A model generated the notes under the pieces. That model was given only the letters and a program-made list of their open reading frames with translations, did no database searches and was not told where the DNA came from. Shown in pieces: positions 34,240-43,156 of a stretch of 64,000 nt of DNA. Every line of letters starts with the position of its first letter. Position 1 is the first letter of the stretch. Source of the DNA: Bifidobacterium catulorum (lineage in GTDB: Bacteria > Actinomycetota > Actinomycetes > Actinomycetales > Bifidobacteriaceae); the NCBI RefSeq assembly GCF_003129925.1, contig NZ_QFFN01000002.1, positions 1 through 64,000 on the forward strand, read 5' to 3'. The translations under genes and the position numbers were made by a program.

Positions 34240-35019
34240 ATGGGACAACGAATTGATGTCAACCATCTGAACGTCTACTACGGCGACTTCCTTGCCGTCG
34301 AGGACGTCAACATGAAGATCGAGCCGAACAAGGTCACCGCGTTCATCGGACCTTCCGGCTGCGGCAAGTCGACCGTGCTGCGCACCCTCGACCGTATGCA
34401 CGAGATCATCCCCGGTGCCCACGTCACCGGCGAGGTCCTGCTCGAAGGCAAGAACCTCTACGGCCCGGACGTCGACCCGGTCGCCGTCCGTCGCGACGTC
34501 GGCATGGTGTTCCAGCGCCCGAACCCGTTCCCCACGATGTCCATTCGTGAGAACGTGCTCGCCGGCATGAAGCTCAACAACCGTTCCGTCAGCAAGTCCG
34601 ACGCCGACGAGCTCGTCGAGTGGGCCCTCCGCGGCGCCAACCTGTGGGACGAGGTCAAGGACCGTCTCGACAACCCGGGCATCGGCCTCTCCGGTGGCCA
34701 GCAGCAGCGTCTGTGCATCGCCCGCGCCGTGGCCGTGCACCCGCAGGTGCTGCTCATGGACGAGCCTTGCTCCGCCCTCGACCCGATCTCGACGCTCGCC
34801 GTCGAGGATCTGATCAACGAGCTGAAGAAGGACTACACCATCGTCATCGTGACGCACAACATGCAGCAGGCTGCCCGTGTGTCCGACTACACCGGCTTCT
34901 TCAACCTCAAGGAGATTGGCCAGCCCGGCCACCTCGTCGAGATGGACGAGACCAAGGTCATCTTCGAGAACCCGAAGGAAAAGGACACCGAGCGTTACAT
35001 CTCCGGCCGCTTCGGCTGA
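34240..35019 (+). CDS. pstB: Phosphate ABC transporter ATP-binding protein
   Basis: This 259-residue ABC ATPase powers phosphate import. Walker A is GPSGCGKST (about residues 31-39), the Q-loop is in VFQRPNPFP, the signature is LSGGQQQR (about 150), Walker B is [13 protein letters not shown], and the H-loop is IVTHNMQQ. Length and motifs match PstB closely. It ends the pst operon; the terminator follows at 35291. Confidence 0.96.
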   Translation: MGQRIDVNHLNVYYGDFLAVEDVNMKIEPNKVTAFIGPSGCGKSTVLRTLDRMHEIIPGAHVTGEVLLEGKNLYGPDVDPVAVRRDVGMVFQRPNPFPTMSIRENVLAGMKLNNRSVSKSDADELVEWALRGANLWDEVKDRLDNPGIGLSGGQQQRLCIARAVAVHPQVLLMDEPCSALDPISTLAVEDLINELKKDYTIVIVTHNMQQAARVSDYTGFFNLKEIGQPGHLVEMDETKVIFENPKEKDTERYISGRFG

Positions 35020-35464
35020 TCCTCACCGTTGGACGATCGTCGAAGGTCGTCGATGTTCGTTCCCGTGGCATAGGATTCCACGTCCCGGCCGTCTTCGGCC
35101 ATGGCGGCGTGGAGTTCATGCCCCGGGAAGGAATGCGGCGGCGACGATGTTCCCGGGCCGGCATCCCAATACGAGTGCAACGACGGATGCGATGACCATC
35201 GCAGGCCGGTCACCATGGAACATGCGACGTCCAACGGGTTGACTCTTCCCCCGGCGTTCTGTTTTCTTCTCTCCGGCGGGGGATACCAAGACTCCTGTAC
35301 TGCCTCGTGCAGACAGGAGTTTTTGCGTATGCACGGTTTTCGTGGCACACGATTATTTGGTTACTTGGTTACTTGGTCATTCCGTACGTGAAGGGCCTGT
35401 TTTCGCCCTCCTCATGACTTGTTTGACCAAGTTTCGTTTTTTTGGGGGAAGGTCGGTATGGCCG
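35020..35464. other. Gene-free gap after pstB
   Basis: This 445-bp stretch holds the pst terminator (35291-35325) and otherwise no gene or repeat I can support. Frames present here are short and overlap in several frames without start signals. Confidence 0.6.
35291..35325 (+). terminator. Terminator of the pst operon
   Basis: ACTCCTGT (35291-35298) pairs with ACAGGAGT (35313-35320), followed by TTTTTGCG. It lies 270 bp after the pstB stop. Confidence 0.85.
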
Positions 35465-35773
35465 TTATTCCACGGTGATGCCGCCGACGTTGTCGCGCAT
35501 CGCCGCGTTTCGGGGATTGGCGGGGTCGAAGCAGACGACGACGGCATCCCCCACGTCGGTGTGTTCCATGACCGGCGTCCATCGTTGGCCGACGGGAATG
35601 GGACCTATTTTGATCGCCGATGACTTCATATGCAGCGGCTCCTCGAACCGGAACACGACTCCATTGACCTGGAATTCGACGGTCACCGAAATCGTGCCGC
35701 TGCCACCAAGCCGCCCGTTCCTCACGATTGTTCCCCAGCAGGCCGCCGTTCTGCGTCTCGATGCTCCGAACAT
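35465..35773 (-). CDS. Small hypothetical protein, DUF3592-like beta domain
   Basis: This 102-residue frame starts 9 nt after GGGAG. From residue 25 on it reads like the beta-rich domain of DUF3592 proteins: ISVTVEFQVNGVVFRFEEP, then WTPVMEHTDVGDAVVVCFDPANPRNAAM, the usual position of the conserved DP-NP motif. Unlike typical DUF3592 proteins it has no membrane helix on either side, so it may be a truncated relative. An overlapping frame on the same strand (35412-35897) is His/Arg-rich and looks like a shadow. Confidence 0.55.
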   Translation of the reverse strand: MFGASRRRTAACWGTIVRNGRLGGSGTISVTVEFQVNGVVFRFEEPLHMKSSAIKIGPIPVGQRWTPVMEHTDVGDAVVVCFDPANPRNAAMRDNVGGITVE

Positions 35774-36282
35774 CAGTATTCACTCCCATTCCATCATCGA
35801 TCATGTATCCAATAGTAGTGGTGACGTTGCTGGGTGATGGCACTGATAAGTGGTGGTACTGATAAGTGGTGGCGTCGATAAGTGGTGACGGTGACACTGC
35901 TGGGTGGTGGCGTACGTGGCGGCGTCGAGGGACGGTGAAGTGACAATCGGATTATAGGGTGGAATACGTGTCGGACCGGCCCTGCACCATGGCCACGACG
36001 GACGACGACGCGGAAACAGGTGAAATACGTCGTCGTCCTTCGGTGATTCGATTCCGTGTTTTCGACAACGTTGCAATACCAAGGATGATGATTATTTCGA
36101 CGTCGATATGCGACGGACGACGTTAACAAAACGTGTGAAATACGTCGTCGTCCTTCGTGAGTCGTGATTTTCCGATGGACGACGAGCAAAAAACGGGTGA
36201 AACGCAGTGTGGTCCGTCGAATATGTCGCTGACCGTCATCGATACCCTCGAATCCGTCACCGATACAACACGTCGCATACGA
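35774..36282. repeat. Repeat-rich gap without genes
   Basis: The phrase GATAAGTGGTG occurs three times with about 16-bp period (35848-35890), and CTGGGTG and GTGACG phrases repeat around it. A 21-bp phrase starting GTGAAATACGTCGTC occurs at about 36022 and again at about 36137. Neither strand has a plausible coding frame. Confidence 0.6.
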
Positions 36283-36319
36283 AAATTCCCGGCGACTCGA
36301 ATGAAATCGCCGGGAATTT
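36283..36319 (-). terminator. Terminator of the G5/transglycosylase gene
   Basis: AAATTCCCGGCGA (36283-36295) and TCGCCGGGAATTT (36307-36319) form a perfect 13-bp stem. Read on the minus strand it is followed by TTTTCG. Confidence 0.85.
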
Positions 36320-36354
36320 CGGGGACGAAAGTAATCGTCGTAGGACTGAACGAA

Positions 36355-37440
36355 TCAGTAGCTGTGGTTGCTCAGCCAGTAGTTGTACGCGCCCGTCACA
36401 CTGCCGTAACGCTCGTTGCAGTAGCTGAGGAACCACTTGATCTGCGTCTGGTAGTTGGTCTGCCAGTCGGCGCCCGCGGACGCCATCTTGCTGCCAGGCA
36501 GGGACTGCGGCAGGCCGTATGCGCCCGACGACGGGTTCGTGGCGGTCGGATCCCAACCGGACTCGTGGTTGATGATGTACACGGTGGCGGAGAAGTCGGC
36601 CTCAGTGTATCCGTTGGCGAGCAGATAGTCATGCGTCCACTTCTGCATCTCGCTGGCAGGAACCGTGGTTCCCAGGTTCGACGCATCGGACGAGCCGGTG
36701 GAATTCGAGGAGCCGGTGCTCTCGCTCTGCGTGGAACCGGTGCTCTCGCTCTGCGTGGAGCCGGTGCCGATGAGGATGACCTTGGACTTCGGCGCCTTCT
36801 TCACCCAGGAGCTGATCGTATTGGATTCGGCGATCTTGCCGCCGGCCTTGGTGACGAGGTTGGTCATCTCCATGATGCCCTTCTCGCCCTCCTCCTGGAC
36901 CTTCTTGGTGCCTTCGGGCAGTGCGTCGGTCTTCTTCTCGACGGTGTTGAACGGAATGGCCTTCTCGCTCGTCTCGATGGTCGATCCGGCGCGTTCGATG
37001 GTGATGGTCGTGGATTCGTTCACCTTCGTGTTCAGAGCGGGGGAGACGGTGTCCTCCGGCTCAAGGGTGATGCCGCCCTGCTGGAGCACGGACTTGACGT
37101 CGGTGAAGTTCTCGCCGAGCACCACGCGGGAATTGCCGTTGACGACGACCTTCACGTACGAGGTGTTGGCGTCGGCCCCACGGCGGCCGGCCTTGATGTC
37201 GTCGCGCAGCTCCCCGCGGGAGGCCGCCTGGAACTGGTCGACCTCGTCGCTCTTCGTGGCGGAGTATGCGGAGATCGTCGACGTGTTCGTGCGGTTGACG
37301 TTGGTCTTGTAGAAGTCGCGGGAGACGAAACCACCCGTGACCAGCAGCGCGGCCGCCGCGACGACGGCACCGGAACGAATCCACTGACGACGGGTGATGC
37401 GCTTGAAAACGGAAGCCTTTTCCTTGCGGTGGCTTGTCAT
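36355..37440 (-). CDS. G5-domain, Rpf-like secreted lytic transglycosylase
   Basis: This 361-residue exported protein has a basic N-terminus and membrane anchor (AVVAAAALLVTGG, about residues 25-37), a DUF348/ubiquitin-like module (about 90-125, VNGNSRVVLGENFTDVKSVL), a G5 domain (about 140-215, ending SNTISSWVKKAPKSKVILIGTG), a short repeated linker GSTQSEST, and a C-terminal goose-type/SLT-like domain (about 260-361) with Glu in YIINHESGWDPTATNPSSGAYGLPQS. The order resembles actinobacterial RpfB, so it should cleave peptidoglycan during growth. AAGGAG precedes the ATG. It is followed, not preceded, by a terminator and stands next to trxA. Confidence 0.88.
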   Translation of the reverse strand: MTSHRKEKASVFKRITRRQWIRSGAVVAAAALLVTGGFVSRDFYKTNVNRTNTSTISAYSATKSDEVDQFQAASRGELRDDIKAGRRGADANTSYVKVVVNGNSRVVLGENFTDVKSVLQQGGITLEPEDTVSPALNTKVNESTTITIERAGSTIETSEKAIPFNTVEKKTDALPEGTKKVQEEGEKGIMEMTNLVTKAGGKIAESNTISSWVKKAPKSKVILIGTGSTQSESTGSTQSESTGSSNSTGSSDASNLGTTVPASEMQKWTHDYLLANGYTEADFSATVYIINHESGWDPTATNPSSGAYGLPQSLPGSKMASAGADWQTNYQTQIKWFLSYCNERYGSVTGAYNYWLSNHSY

Positions 37441-37518
37441 GAATCTCCTTACGTAGACTTATAAAGTCTCACACTGCTTCCACATCTTACCGACCCATGA
37501 TGACCACCGCAAATGCCG

Positions 37519-37854
37519 TCATTGCGCCGCTTCGGCGTTCTCCTTGACCTTGGCGATGAGCTCGTCGAGCGCGGAGGCGGGCAGCGCGCCGGCCTGCTTG
37601 AAGATCACCGCGCCGTCCTTGATGACGATCAGCGTGGGCACGGCGCTGATTTCGGCGGCCTCGGCAAGACCCTGCTGCTGGTCGATGTCGACCTTGGCGA
37701 AGTGGATGTCGTCGTGCTTGTTCGACGCCTCCTCGTAGATCGGTCCGAATGCGCGGCACGGACCGCACCACGTGGCCCAGAAGTCGATGAAGACGAGCTT
37801 GTGCTCCTTGATGGTCGTTTCGAAATTCTCGGCGGTCAGCTCATGCGTTGCCAT
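37519..37854 (-). CDS. trxA: Thioredoxin
   Basis: This 111-residue protein has the thioredoxin fold with the active site FWATWCGPCRAF (Cys30, Cys33) and the cis-Pro VPTLIVIKDG (about 73-82). It reduces protein disulfides in the cytoplasm. CAAGGAG lies 6 nt before the ATG. The gene is 78 bp upstream of the G5/transglycosylase gene, reading the same way, so it may be cotranscribed with that gene's neighbour region only by read-through. Confidence 0.95.
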   Translation of the reverse strand: MATHELTAENFETTIKEHKLVFIDFWATWCGPCRAFGPIYEEASNKHDDIHFAKVDIDQQQGLAEAAEISAVPTLIVIKDGAVIFKQAGALPASALDELIAKVKENAEAAQ

Positions 37855-38072
37855 AATCGCTCCTTGTTTTTATATATATAAATAGTGTCCGGATGCTGCG
37901 CATCGGCGTCCGGCGACGCCTGCGGCAGGACGGTGCCGTATCAAGCATCTCACACAGTACGTGGCTCGCCGACGAGGGGCGGGGACTACGCTCAGGGCGC
38001 ATTGTCACGCGGTTTCGGATTTTTTCAGCGAATGGTCACGCAAAGGTCATGCGGCGGCATGATAATGGACCC

Positions 38073-38696
38073 ATGCCGGTTCTTAATGACGAAGTGCCCG
38101 ACGAGGGCGACTACGACGCATCACGACGCCGTGGCGAGTTCGACAACATCACTCCCGACGATTTCATCCGCGGATCGGGTCATGGCAACCCGCCCGGATG
38201 GATGGACTCCTCCGAGATCGACCACGTCCGCAGGGAGATGCCCATCGTCTACGTGGAGATCGTGCCTGTGCGCACCGACGAGTTCGGGCGCATCGACCAG
38301 GTCGGCACGCTGCTGCGCGTGGGCGACGACAGCTCGATCGAACGCACGCTCATCACCGGACGCGTGCTGTTCCACGAATCGCTGCGCGAGGCCGTTGCGC
38401 GCAACATATCCAAGGACCTTGGCGACATCGCCCTGCCGGTGCTACCGGTGAACCTCCAGCCGTTCAGCGTGGCCGAATTCTTCCCGACGCCCGGCGTCTC
38501 GCGATACTACGACCCGCGCCAACATGCGGTGGCGTTGTGCTACGTGGTGCCGATCGCGGGCGACTGCAAGCCGCAGGATGAGACGCTCGACGTGGAATGG
38601 CTGAGCCCCGCCGAGGTGACGAGGCCCGATTTCCTGGCGCAGATGCCCAACGGCCACGACCAGATTATCCGCCAGGCGATCGCTTGGGCCGAATGA
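38073..38696 (+). CDS. DUF4916 (Nudix-like) protein
   Basis: This 207-residue cytoplasmic protein belongs to the DUF4916 group, which has a Nudix-like fold. The segment GRVLFHESLREAVARNISKDLG takes the place of the Nudix box but lacks the full REUXEEXGU pattern, so hydrolase activity is doubtful. Other landmarks are YYDPRQHAVALCYVVPI and the late DVEWLSPAEV typical of Nudix strands. I chose ATG 38073, 6 nt after GATAAT, a leaderless pattern; the longer frame extends into the trxA promoter region. It is followed closely by an alpha/beta hydrolase and a NudC-type gene. Confidence 0.8.
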   Translation: MPVLNDEVPDEGDYDASRRRGEFDNITPDDFIRGSGHGNPPGWMDSSEIDHVRREMPIVYVEIVPVRTDEFGRIDQVGTLLRVGDDSSIERTLITGRVLFHESLREAVARNISKDLGDIALPVLPVNLQPFSVAEFFPTPGVSRYYDPRQHAVALCYVVPIAGDCKPQDETLDVEWLSPAEVTRPDFLAQMPNGHDQIIRQAIAWAE

Positions 38697-38740
38697 CCGG
38701 GCGGTCATACGCAACCACGTTGTGAAGGAGTACAGCTGAT

Positions 38741-39601
38741 ATGACGATGACGATTCTCAAGACCGCGTACCGCGACGTGCCGAGCACGGCCGACGCCCCG
38801 ACGCCCGTGGTGCTGGTCCACGCCTTCCCCGTGGACCATCGCGTATGGGACGATTGCGCGGCCGCGATATGCCGGCTGTCCGACGAGCAGGGGCTGAAGC
38901 CCTTCGGCGTGTACGCGCTGGAGATGCCGGGCGCCGGACATTGCCCCATCCCCGACGCCGAACAGACCGGACCGACCGCCGCCGACGGCGCCTACCCGGA
39001 GGCCATGGACCGCATGGCCGAATCGTTCGTGGAGGCGCTGAAGGCCACCGGTTATGACAAGGCCGTATGGGTCGGCATCTCCATGGGAGGCTACCTCACG
39101 CTCGCCGTGCACCGCCTGCACCCCGAGGCCGTGGCCGGCGTGGTGCTGTGCGACACCAAATCGGAGGGCGACGGCCCCCAGGCCCGCGCCAACCGGCTGC
39201 GCATCGCCGCCGAATGCGAGGAGCACGACACCGTGGCGCCCGTCATGCACTTCGCCGAGCCACAGCCCGGCGACTCCGCCTTCAAACGCTCGCCGGCGTT
39301 CGTGGACCTCTTCACCCGATGGATCGGCGAACAGGACCCGAAGGGCGTGGCATGGCGCCAGCGCATGGCCGCCGGCCGACCCGACGAGACCCCGCAGCTC
39401 GCGGGGATCACCGTGCCCGCCGGACTCGTCTCCGGCACGCTCGACCCCTCCAGCGCCCCCGACCGGATGCGTGTCATGGCCGAACGCATGACCGGCACCG
39501 ACGCCGCGTTCACCGTCGTCGAGGACGCCGGCCACTTCACCTGCGTGGAGAAGCCCGACGTCGTGGCGCAGGCCATCATCGACGTCCAGCGGCGCGCGTG
39601 A
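38741..39601 (+). CDS. Alpha/beta hydrolase
   Basis: This 286-residue hydrolase has the nucleophile elbow VGISMGGYLTLAV (Ser near 109), an oxyanion start VVLVHAFPVDHRVWDD, the acid region around LVSGTLDPSS, and the catalytic His in VEDAGHFTCVEKPD. The substrate is unknown. AAGGAG lies upstream. It sits 44 bp after the DUF4916 gene and 23 bp before nudC, which suggests one operon. Confidence 0.88.
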   Translation: MTMTILKTAYRDVPSTADAPTPVVLVHAFPVDHRVWDDCAAAICRLSDEQGLKPFGVYALEMPGAGHCPIPDAEQTGPTAADGAYPEAMDRMAESFVEALKATGYDKAVWVGISMGGYLTLAVHRLHPEAVAGVVLCDTKSEGDGPQARANRLRIAAECEEHDTVAPVMHFAEPQPGDSAFKRSPAFVDLFTRWIGEQDPKGVAWRQRMAAGRPDETPQLAGITVPAGLVSGTLDPSSAPDRMRVMAERMTGTDAAFTVVEDAGHFTCVEKPDVVAQAIIDVQRRA

Positions 39602-39624
39602 CGCGCACGAAAGGAACCACCGGC

Positions 39625-40695
39625 ATGACCGAATCCACCGTATTCTCCCCGCTGGCGCTCACCCAGGCGCTGCCGTTCCTCCCGCTCGCCCAGGGCACCA
39701 TCGACTACGAGGTCGAACGCCGCGGCGAACCCGGGCTCATCGACGTGGTGCTCGATGAATCCGCCACTAAGGTCATGCTGGTCAACAACGGGCTGATAGC
39801 CGTGCCGAAGGGGCAGGGCGCGGCCGTGGATTACGACGCCGCGAAGATACGTCCGGCGCTCGTCCCCGGCATGTATGTGCGCGACGACCTCGCCCGCCAC
39901 CGCAACATCACCGCGATATTCCTCGGCACCGACCGCAACGGCGCCGCACCGAGAACCCACTTCGTGGCATTGGACATCACCCGGGCCGTCTCCGAGGTCC
40001 CCGACGCGGCGCTCGGCAGCGTGGACCACGGATTCGGGGCCGCCGACGATTCGATCGTCTCCCGCGCCGCCCGCCAGTTCGACTGGGTGGACCTGCGCGG
40101 ATTCGCGCCCCACGTCGGCTCGCGTGACGCCGGACTCGCCACCAGCGCCGTCACCGTGAGCATCTGGCACAATCGCCAGCGGTTCTGCCCCTGCTGCGGC
40201 TCGCCAGTGGAACCCGCGCTCGCCGGCTGGGCGCAGCGCTGCACCAACGCGGGAGACGGCAACCGCATCCTGTTCCCGCGCATCGAGCCGGCGGTGATCA
40301 CCGCCATCGTGGACGGCCGCGACCGACTGCTGCTCCAGCACAACACCGCGTGGAAGGGCAACCTGTATTCCGTCTCCGCCGGATTCGTGGAGGCGGGGGA
40401 GAACCTTGAACACGCTGCGCGTCGCGAAGCCAAGGAGGAGACCGGCATCACGCTCGGCGAGGTGAAGTACCTCGGTTCGCAGCCGTGGCCGTTCCCCGCC
40501 TCGCTCATGATGGCGTTCAAGGCCCGCGCCCTGACCACCGATATCCACGTGGACCACGAGGAGACGGGCACCGCGCAATGGTTCACCCGCGACGAATTCA
40601 CCGACGCCATGATCACCGGCCGAATCGAGGTGCCGGGCAAGGCCACCATCGCCCGCTACATGCTTGAGGAGTGGTACGGCCGGCCGTTGCAGTGA
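39625..40695 (+). CDS. nudC: NAD(H) pyrophosphatase, NudC type
   Basis: This 356-residue Nudix hydrolase should split NAD(H) or remove NAD caps from RNA. It has an N-terminal domain, the zinc-ribbon start FCPCCGSPVEP (about residues 190), the Nudix box GFVEAGENLEHAARREAKEETGI (about 254-276) with all catalytic glutamates, and the NudC signature SQPWPFPASLM. The second half of the zinc ribbon reads CTNAG, so only one Cys of the usual second pair remains. I chose ATG 39625 with AAAGGAA upstream; the longer frame overlaps the hydrolase gene. Confidence 0.88.
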   Translation: MTESTVFSPLALTQALPFLPLAQGTIDYEVERRGEPGLIDVVLDESATKVMLVNNGLIAVPKGQGAAVDYDAAKIRPALVPGMYVRDDLARHRNITAIFLGTDRNGAAPRTHFVALDITRAVSEVPDAALGSVDHGFGAADDSIVSRAARQFDWVDLRGFAPHVGSRDAGLATSAVTVSIWHNRQRFCPCCGSPVEPALAGWAQRCTNAGDGNRILFPRIEPAVITAIVDGRDRLLLQHNTAWKGNLYSVSAGFVEAGENLEHAARREAKEETGITLGEVKYLGSQPWPFPASLMMAFKARALTTDIHVDHEETGTAQWFTRDEFTDAMITGRIEVPGKATIARYMLEEWYGRPLQ

Positions 40696-40922
40696 TGGCG
40701 GCTCCCCTCAGTCTCGCTGGCGCTCGACAGCTCCCCTCAGTCGTGAGGGGAGCCGGTTGCTTAGTCCGTTTGGCGTTGTTTGGGTGGTGGGGTGTTGTTG
40801 GCTCCCCTCAGTCGTGAGGGGAGCCGGTTGCTCAGTCCGTCCGGCGTTGTTTGATCGGTGGGGTTTTTGGCTCCCCTCAATTGTGAGGGGAGCTGTCAGA
40901 CGGAGTCTGACTGAGGGGAGTT
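40696..40922. repeat. Three CTCCCCTC palindromic repeat elements
   Basis: Copies occur near 40703-40752, 40800-40825 and 40870-40920. Central stems are GTCTCGCtggcGCTCGAC in the first and GTCAGACggaGTCTGAC in the last; the middle copy has only the GCTCCCCTC/GAGGGGAGCC hairpin. The phrases CAGTCCGT and GGCGTTGTTTG repeat between them. Confidence 0.85.
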
Positions 40923-41096
40923 AGCCCCTGCGCCACACGTCCGATGGCCCGCGAATCCTCCCACGGCGAAAACCATGTCCATGCATGGTCGCAGTAGCCG
41001 TTTCTTTGTTGGATGAATCACAATACCCGCCATCGGCAATTGTCATTTCGGCGGGTATAGTGGGGAACGTTGAGAACGAACGAGAATGGGACCACA

Positions 41097-42683
41097 ATGA
41101 CTGATGACAAGGACTTCGCCCCGGTACCGCTTCCGGGAGGCGCGTCGCCCGACGACGCGAGGACGATGACCATGGCACCGCTGCCGCAGTCGGCCGGAGC
41201 CATGGGGGCGGTGCCCATGCCCCCCGCCAACGGAGGCTCGCACGCCGCCAAGAAAAGGAGGAACGTCGGCCTGATCGCGGTCATCTCCTTCGTCGCCGTC
41301 GTCCTGCTCGCGCTCGTCGGCTACATCGGCGGAGGCCAGTTCTACTTCAAGGACAAGGCCGCCCCCGGAGTGAGCCTCGGCGGCATCTCCGTCGCCGGCC
41401 AGACCGCCGACGAACTCAAGGCCACCGTGAACGACGCGGTGAAGAACTCCACGGTCCAGGTCTCCGTCAAGGGCGGCCAGTCCACCACGGCATCCCTCAA
41501 GGACCTCGGCACCACCGTCGACGTCGACGCCACGGTCAACGACCTGCTCAACGCCAACAAGGGCGACCTCCTCTCCAAGGTCAACCCCTTCGCCAAGACG
41601 TCCGTCGCGCTGAAGACCTCCACCGACAAACTGGCCATGTCCACCTACCTCACCGACAAGCTCATCGGCGAGAACGCCCGCGTGGAGAACGCCGCCATCA
41701 AATACGACGGCGCCAAATACGTGACCACGCCGAGCAAGGACGGTGAGGCCCCGAAGCTAGAACCGGTCGTCGCCACGATCGACGAACTGGCCTCCAACCC
41801 CGGCAACGCGCGGAAGGTCGAGGTGGCCACCACCACCGAGAAGGCCCCCATCAGCGACGCCACCGCCGCCAAGGCCGCCACCGACGCCAACGCCCGTCTC
41901 AACAGCAAGCTCGTCATCTCCAACGGCGACGACAAGACCCTCACCATCCCCGCCGCACAGATCGCCAAATGGATCAAGGTGAACGAGGATGTCACCAAGG
42001 GCACCATCTCCCTGACCTACGACCAGAACGCCATCAACTCCTATCTCTCCAGCTCCCTGCCGGGCGCGCTCAACCAGAAGATGGTCGCCGAGGAGAACGT
42101 CGTCAACACCGAAGGCACCGTCATCACCACGAACGTCAAGGGCGTCAACGGCGTCGAAGTGAACAGCGACCTCTCCGACACCGCCAAGCAGGTCGCCGCC
42201 GCCCTGCAGAACGGCACCTCCGGCACCATCAAGGCCAACACCAAGGTGACGAAGTACGAGACGAAGTCCCGCAAGGTGCGCTACGACGTGCCCAACGGCG
42301 ACCCGCACATGGTCATCGACCTGAGTAAGCAGCAGGCGTTCGCCTACAAGGGCACCACGCTGGTCCGGACTTTCAACGTCTCGACCGGCAAGCCCAGCAC
42401 CCCCACCGACACAGGCACCTTCTTCGCCAACGTCAAGTACGAATCCCAGACCATGGTCGGCGAGGACTACGTGACGCCGAACGTGCCGTGGGTCACCTAC
42501 TACAACGGCGGCGAAGGCTTCCACGGCGCCCCGTGGAATCCCGACGGCATCGCCAGCGGTACCCCGAAGTCGCACGGCTGCACCAACATGAACGTGGCCG
42601 ACGCCAAGTGGGTCTACGACTTCCTGCCGATCGGCGGCATGGTGCAGGTCATCGGCAGCACGCCGAGCGGGGCCGTGAGGTAA
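41097..42683 (+). CDS. L,D-transpeptidase (YkuD family), membrane anchored
   Basis: This 528-residue protein should form 3-3 peptidoglycan cross-links or attach proteins to the wall. It has a polar cytoplasmic N-terminus with Pro-rich text, one membrane helix (about residues 60-80), a long extracellular stalk made of two putative peptidoglycan-binding/VanW-like modules (about 90-395), and a C-terminal YkuD domain (about 400-528) with the catalytic SHGCTNM (His493, Cys495) and the upstream His in GFHGAPWN. I chose ATG 41097 behind GGGA; a TTG at 41070, 8 nt after TATAGT, is an alternative. gcvH follows at once. Confidence 0.88.
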   Translation: MTDDKDFAPVPLPGGASPDDARTMTMAPLPQSAGAMGAVPMPPANGGSHAAKKRRNVGLIAVISFVAVVLLALVGYIGGGQFYFKDKAAPGVSLGGISVAGQTADELKATVNDAVKNSTVQVSVKGGQSTTASLKDLGTTVDVDATVNDLLNANKGDLLSKVNPFAKTSVALKTSTDKLAMSTYLTDKLIGENARVENAAIKYDGAKYVTTPSKDGEAPKLEPVVATIDELASNPGNARKVEVATTTEKAPISDATAAKAATDANARLNSKLVISNGDDKTLTIPAAQIAKWIKVNEDVTKGTISLTYDQNAINSYLSSSLPGALNQKMVAEENVVNTEGTVITTNVKGVNGVEVNSDLSDTAKQVAAALQNGTSGTIKANTKVTKYETKSRKVRYDVPNGDPHMVIDLSKQQAFAYKGTTLVRTFNVSTGKPSTPTDTGTFFANVKYESQTMVGEDYVTPNVPWVTYYNGGEGFHGAPWNPDGIASGTPKSHGCTNMNVADAKWVYDFLPIGGMVQVIGSTPSGAVR

Positions 42684-42707
42684 GCGCCTGACGGTACGCT
42701 TGTCCAT

Positions 42708-43139
42708 ATGACAGACGCACACGATTACGAAACCGGGATGGACGGTGCTTCGGCGGCCGCCGCCAACGTCGACATCCCCGAACACCTCCGCTACACCGAT
42801 GACCACGTGTGGGTCGACGACTCCGTCGACCCCGTGGTCATCGGCGTCACCGAGCACGCCGTCCAGGAGCTCGGCGAACTGGTGTTCATTGAATTCCCCG
42901 AAACGGGCACACGGGTCGAGGCGGGCGACGAAATCGTCTCCCTTGAATCCTCGAAGGCCGTGACCCCGATGATCAGCCCGGTGGCGGGCATCGTCAAATA
43001 CGTGAACCGCGAAGCCTACGACGATCCGTCGGTCGTCGATAACGACCCGTATGGTGAAGGCTGGCTCGTCAAGATCGCCCTTGACGACGACGAACCCGAC
43101 CTGCTCACCGCGGAGGAATACGCCAAGGTGTTGCAATAG
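42708..43139 (+). CDS. gcvH: Glycine cleavage system H protein (lipoyl carrier)
   Basis: This 143-residue lipoyl-domain protein has the H-protein fold: HLRYTDDHVWV, VVIGVTEHAVQELGELVFIEFPETG, and the lipoylated Lys83 in LESSKAVTPMISPV. An N-terminal tail of about 20 residues is unusual. In the full glycine cleavage system it shuttles the aminomethyl group between GcvP, GcvT and dihydrolipoamide dehydrogenase, none of which is in this window. The ATG lies 7 nt after TACGCT (42695-42700) and has no ribosome binding site, so it is probably leaderless. A lipoate ligase gene lies 7 kb away. Confidence 0.9.
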   Translation: MTDAHDYETGMDGASAAAANVDIPEHLRYTDDHVWVDDSVDPVVIGVTEHAVQELGELVFIEFPETGTRVEAGDEIVSLESSKAVTPMISPVAGIVKYVNREAYDDPSVVDNDPYGEGWLVKIALDDDEPDLLTAEEYAKVLQ

Positions 43140-43156
43140 TGATTCGAAGGTAGACC

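Noticed and set aside
35412-35897. 161-codon frame on the minus strand overlapping the DUF3592-like frame
   Set aside because: Its translation is His/Arg/Thr-rich with no fold pattern, whereas the overlapping 102-codon frame has a Shine-Dalgarno and a recognisable beta domain.
36157-37464. 435-codon plus-strand frame opposite the G5/transglycosylase gene
   Set aside because: The minus-strand protein has clear domains, signal and ribosome binding site; the plus-strand frame is its complement shadow.
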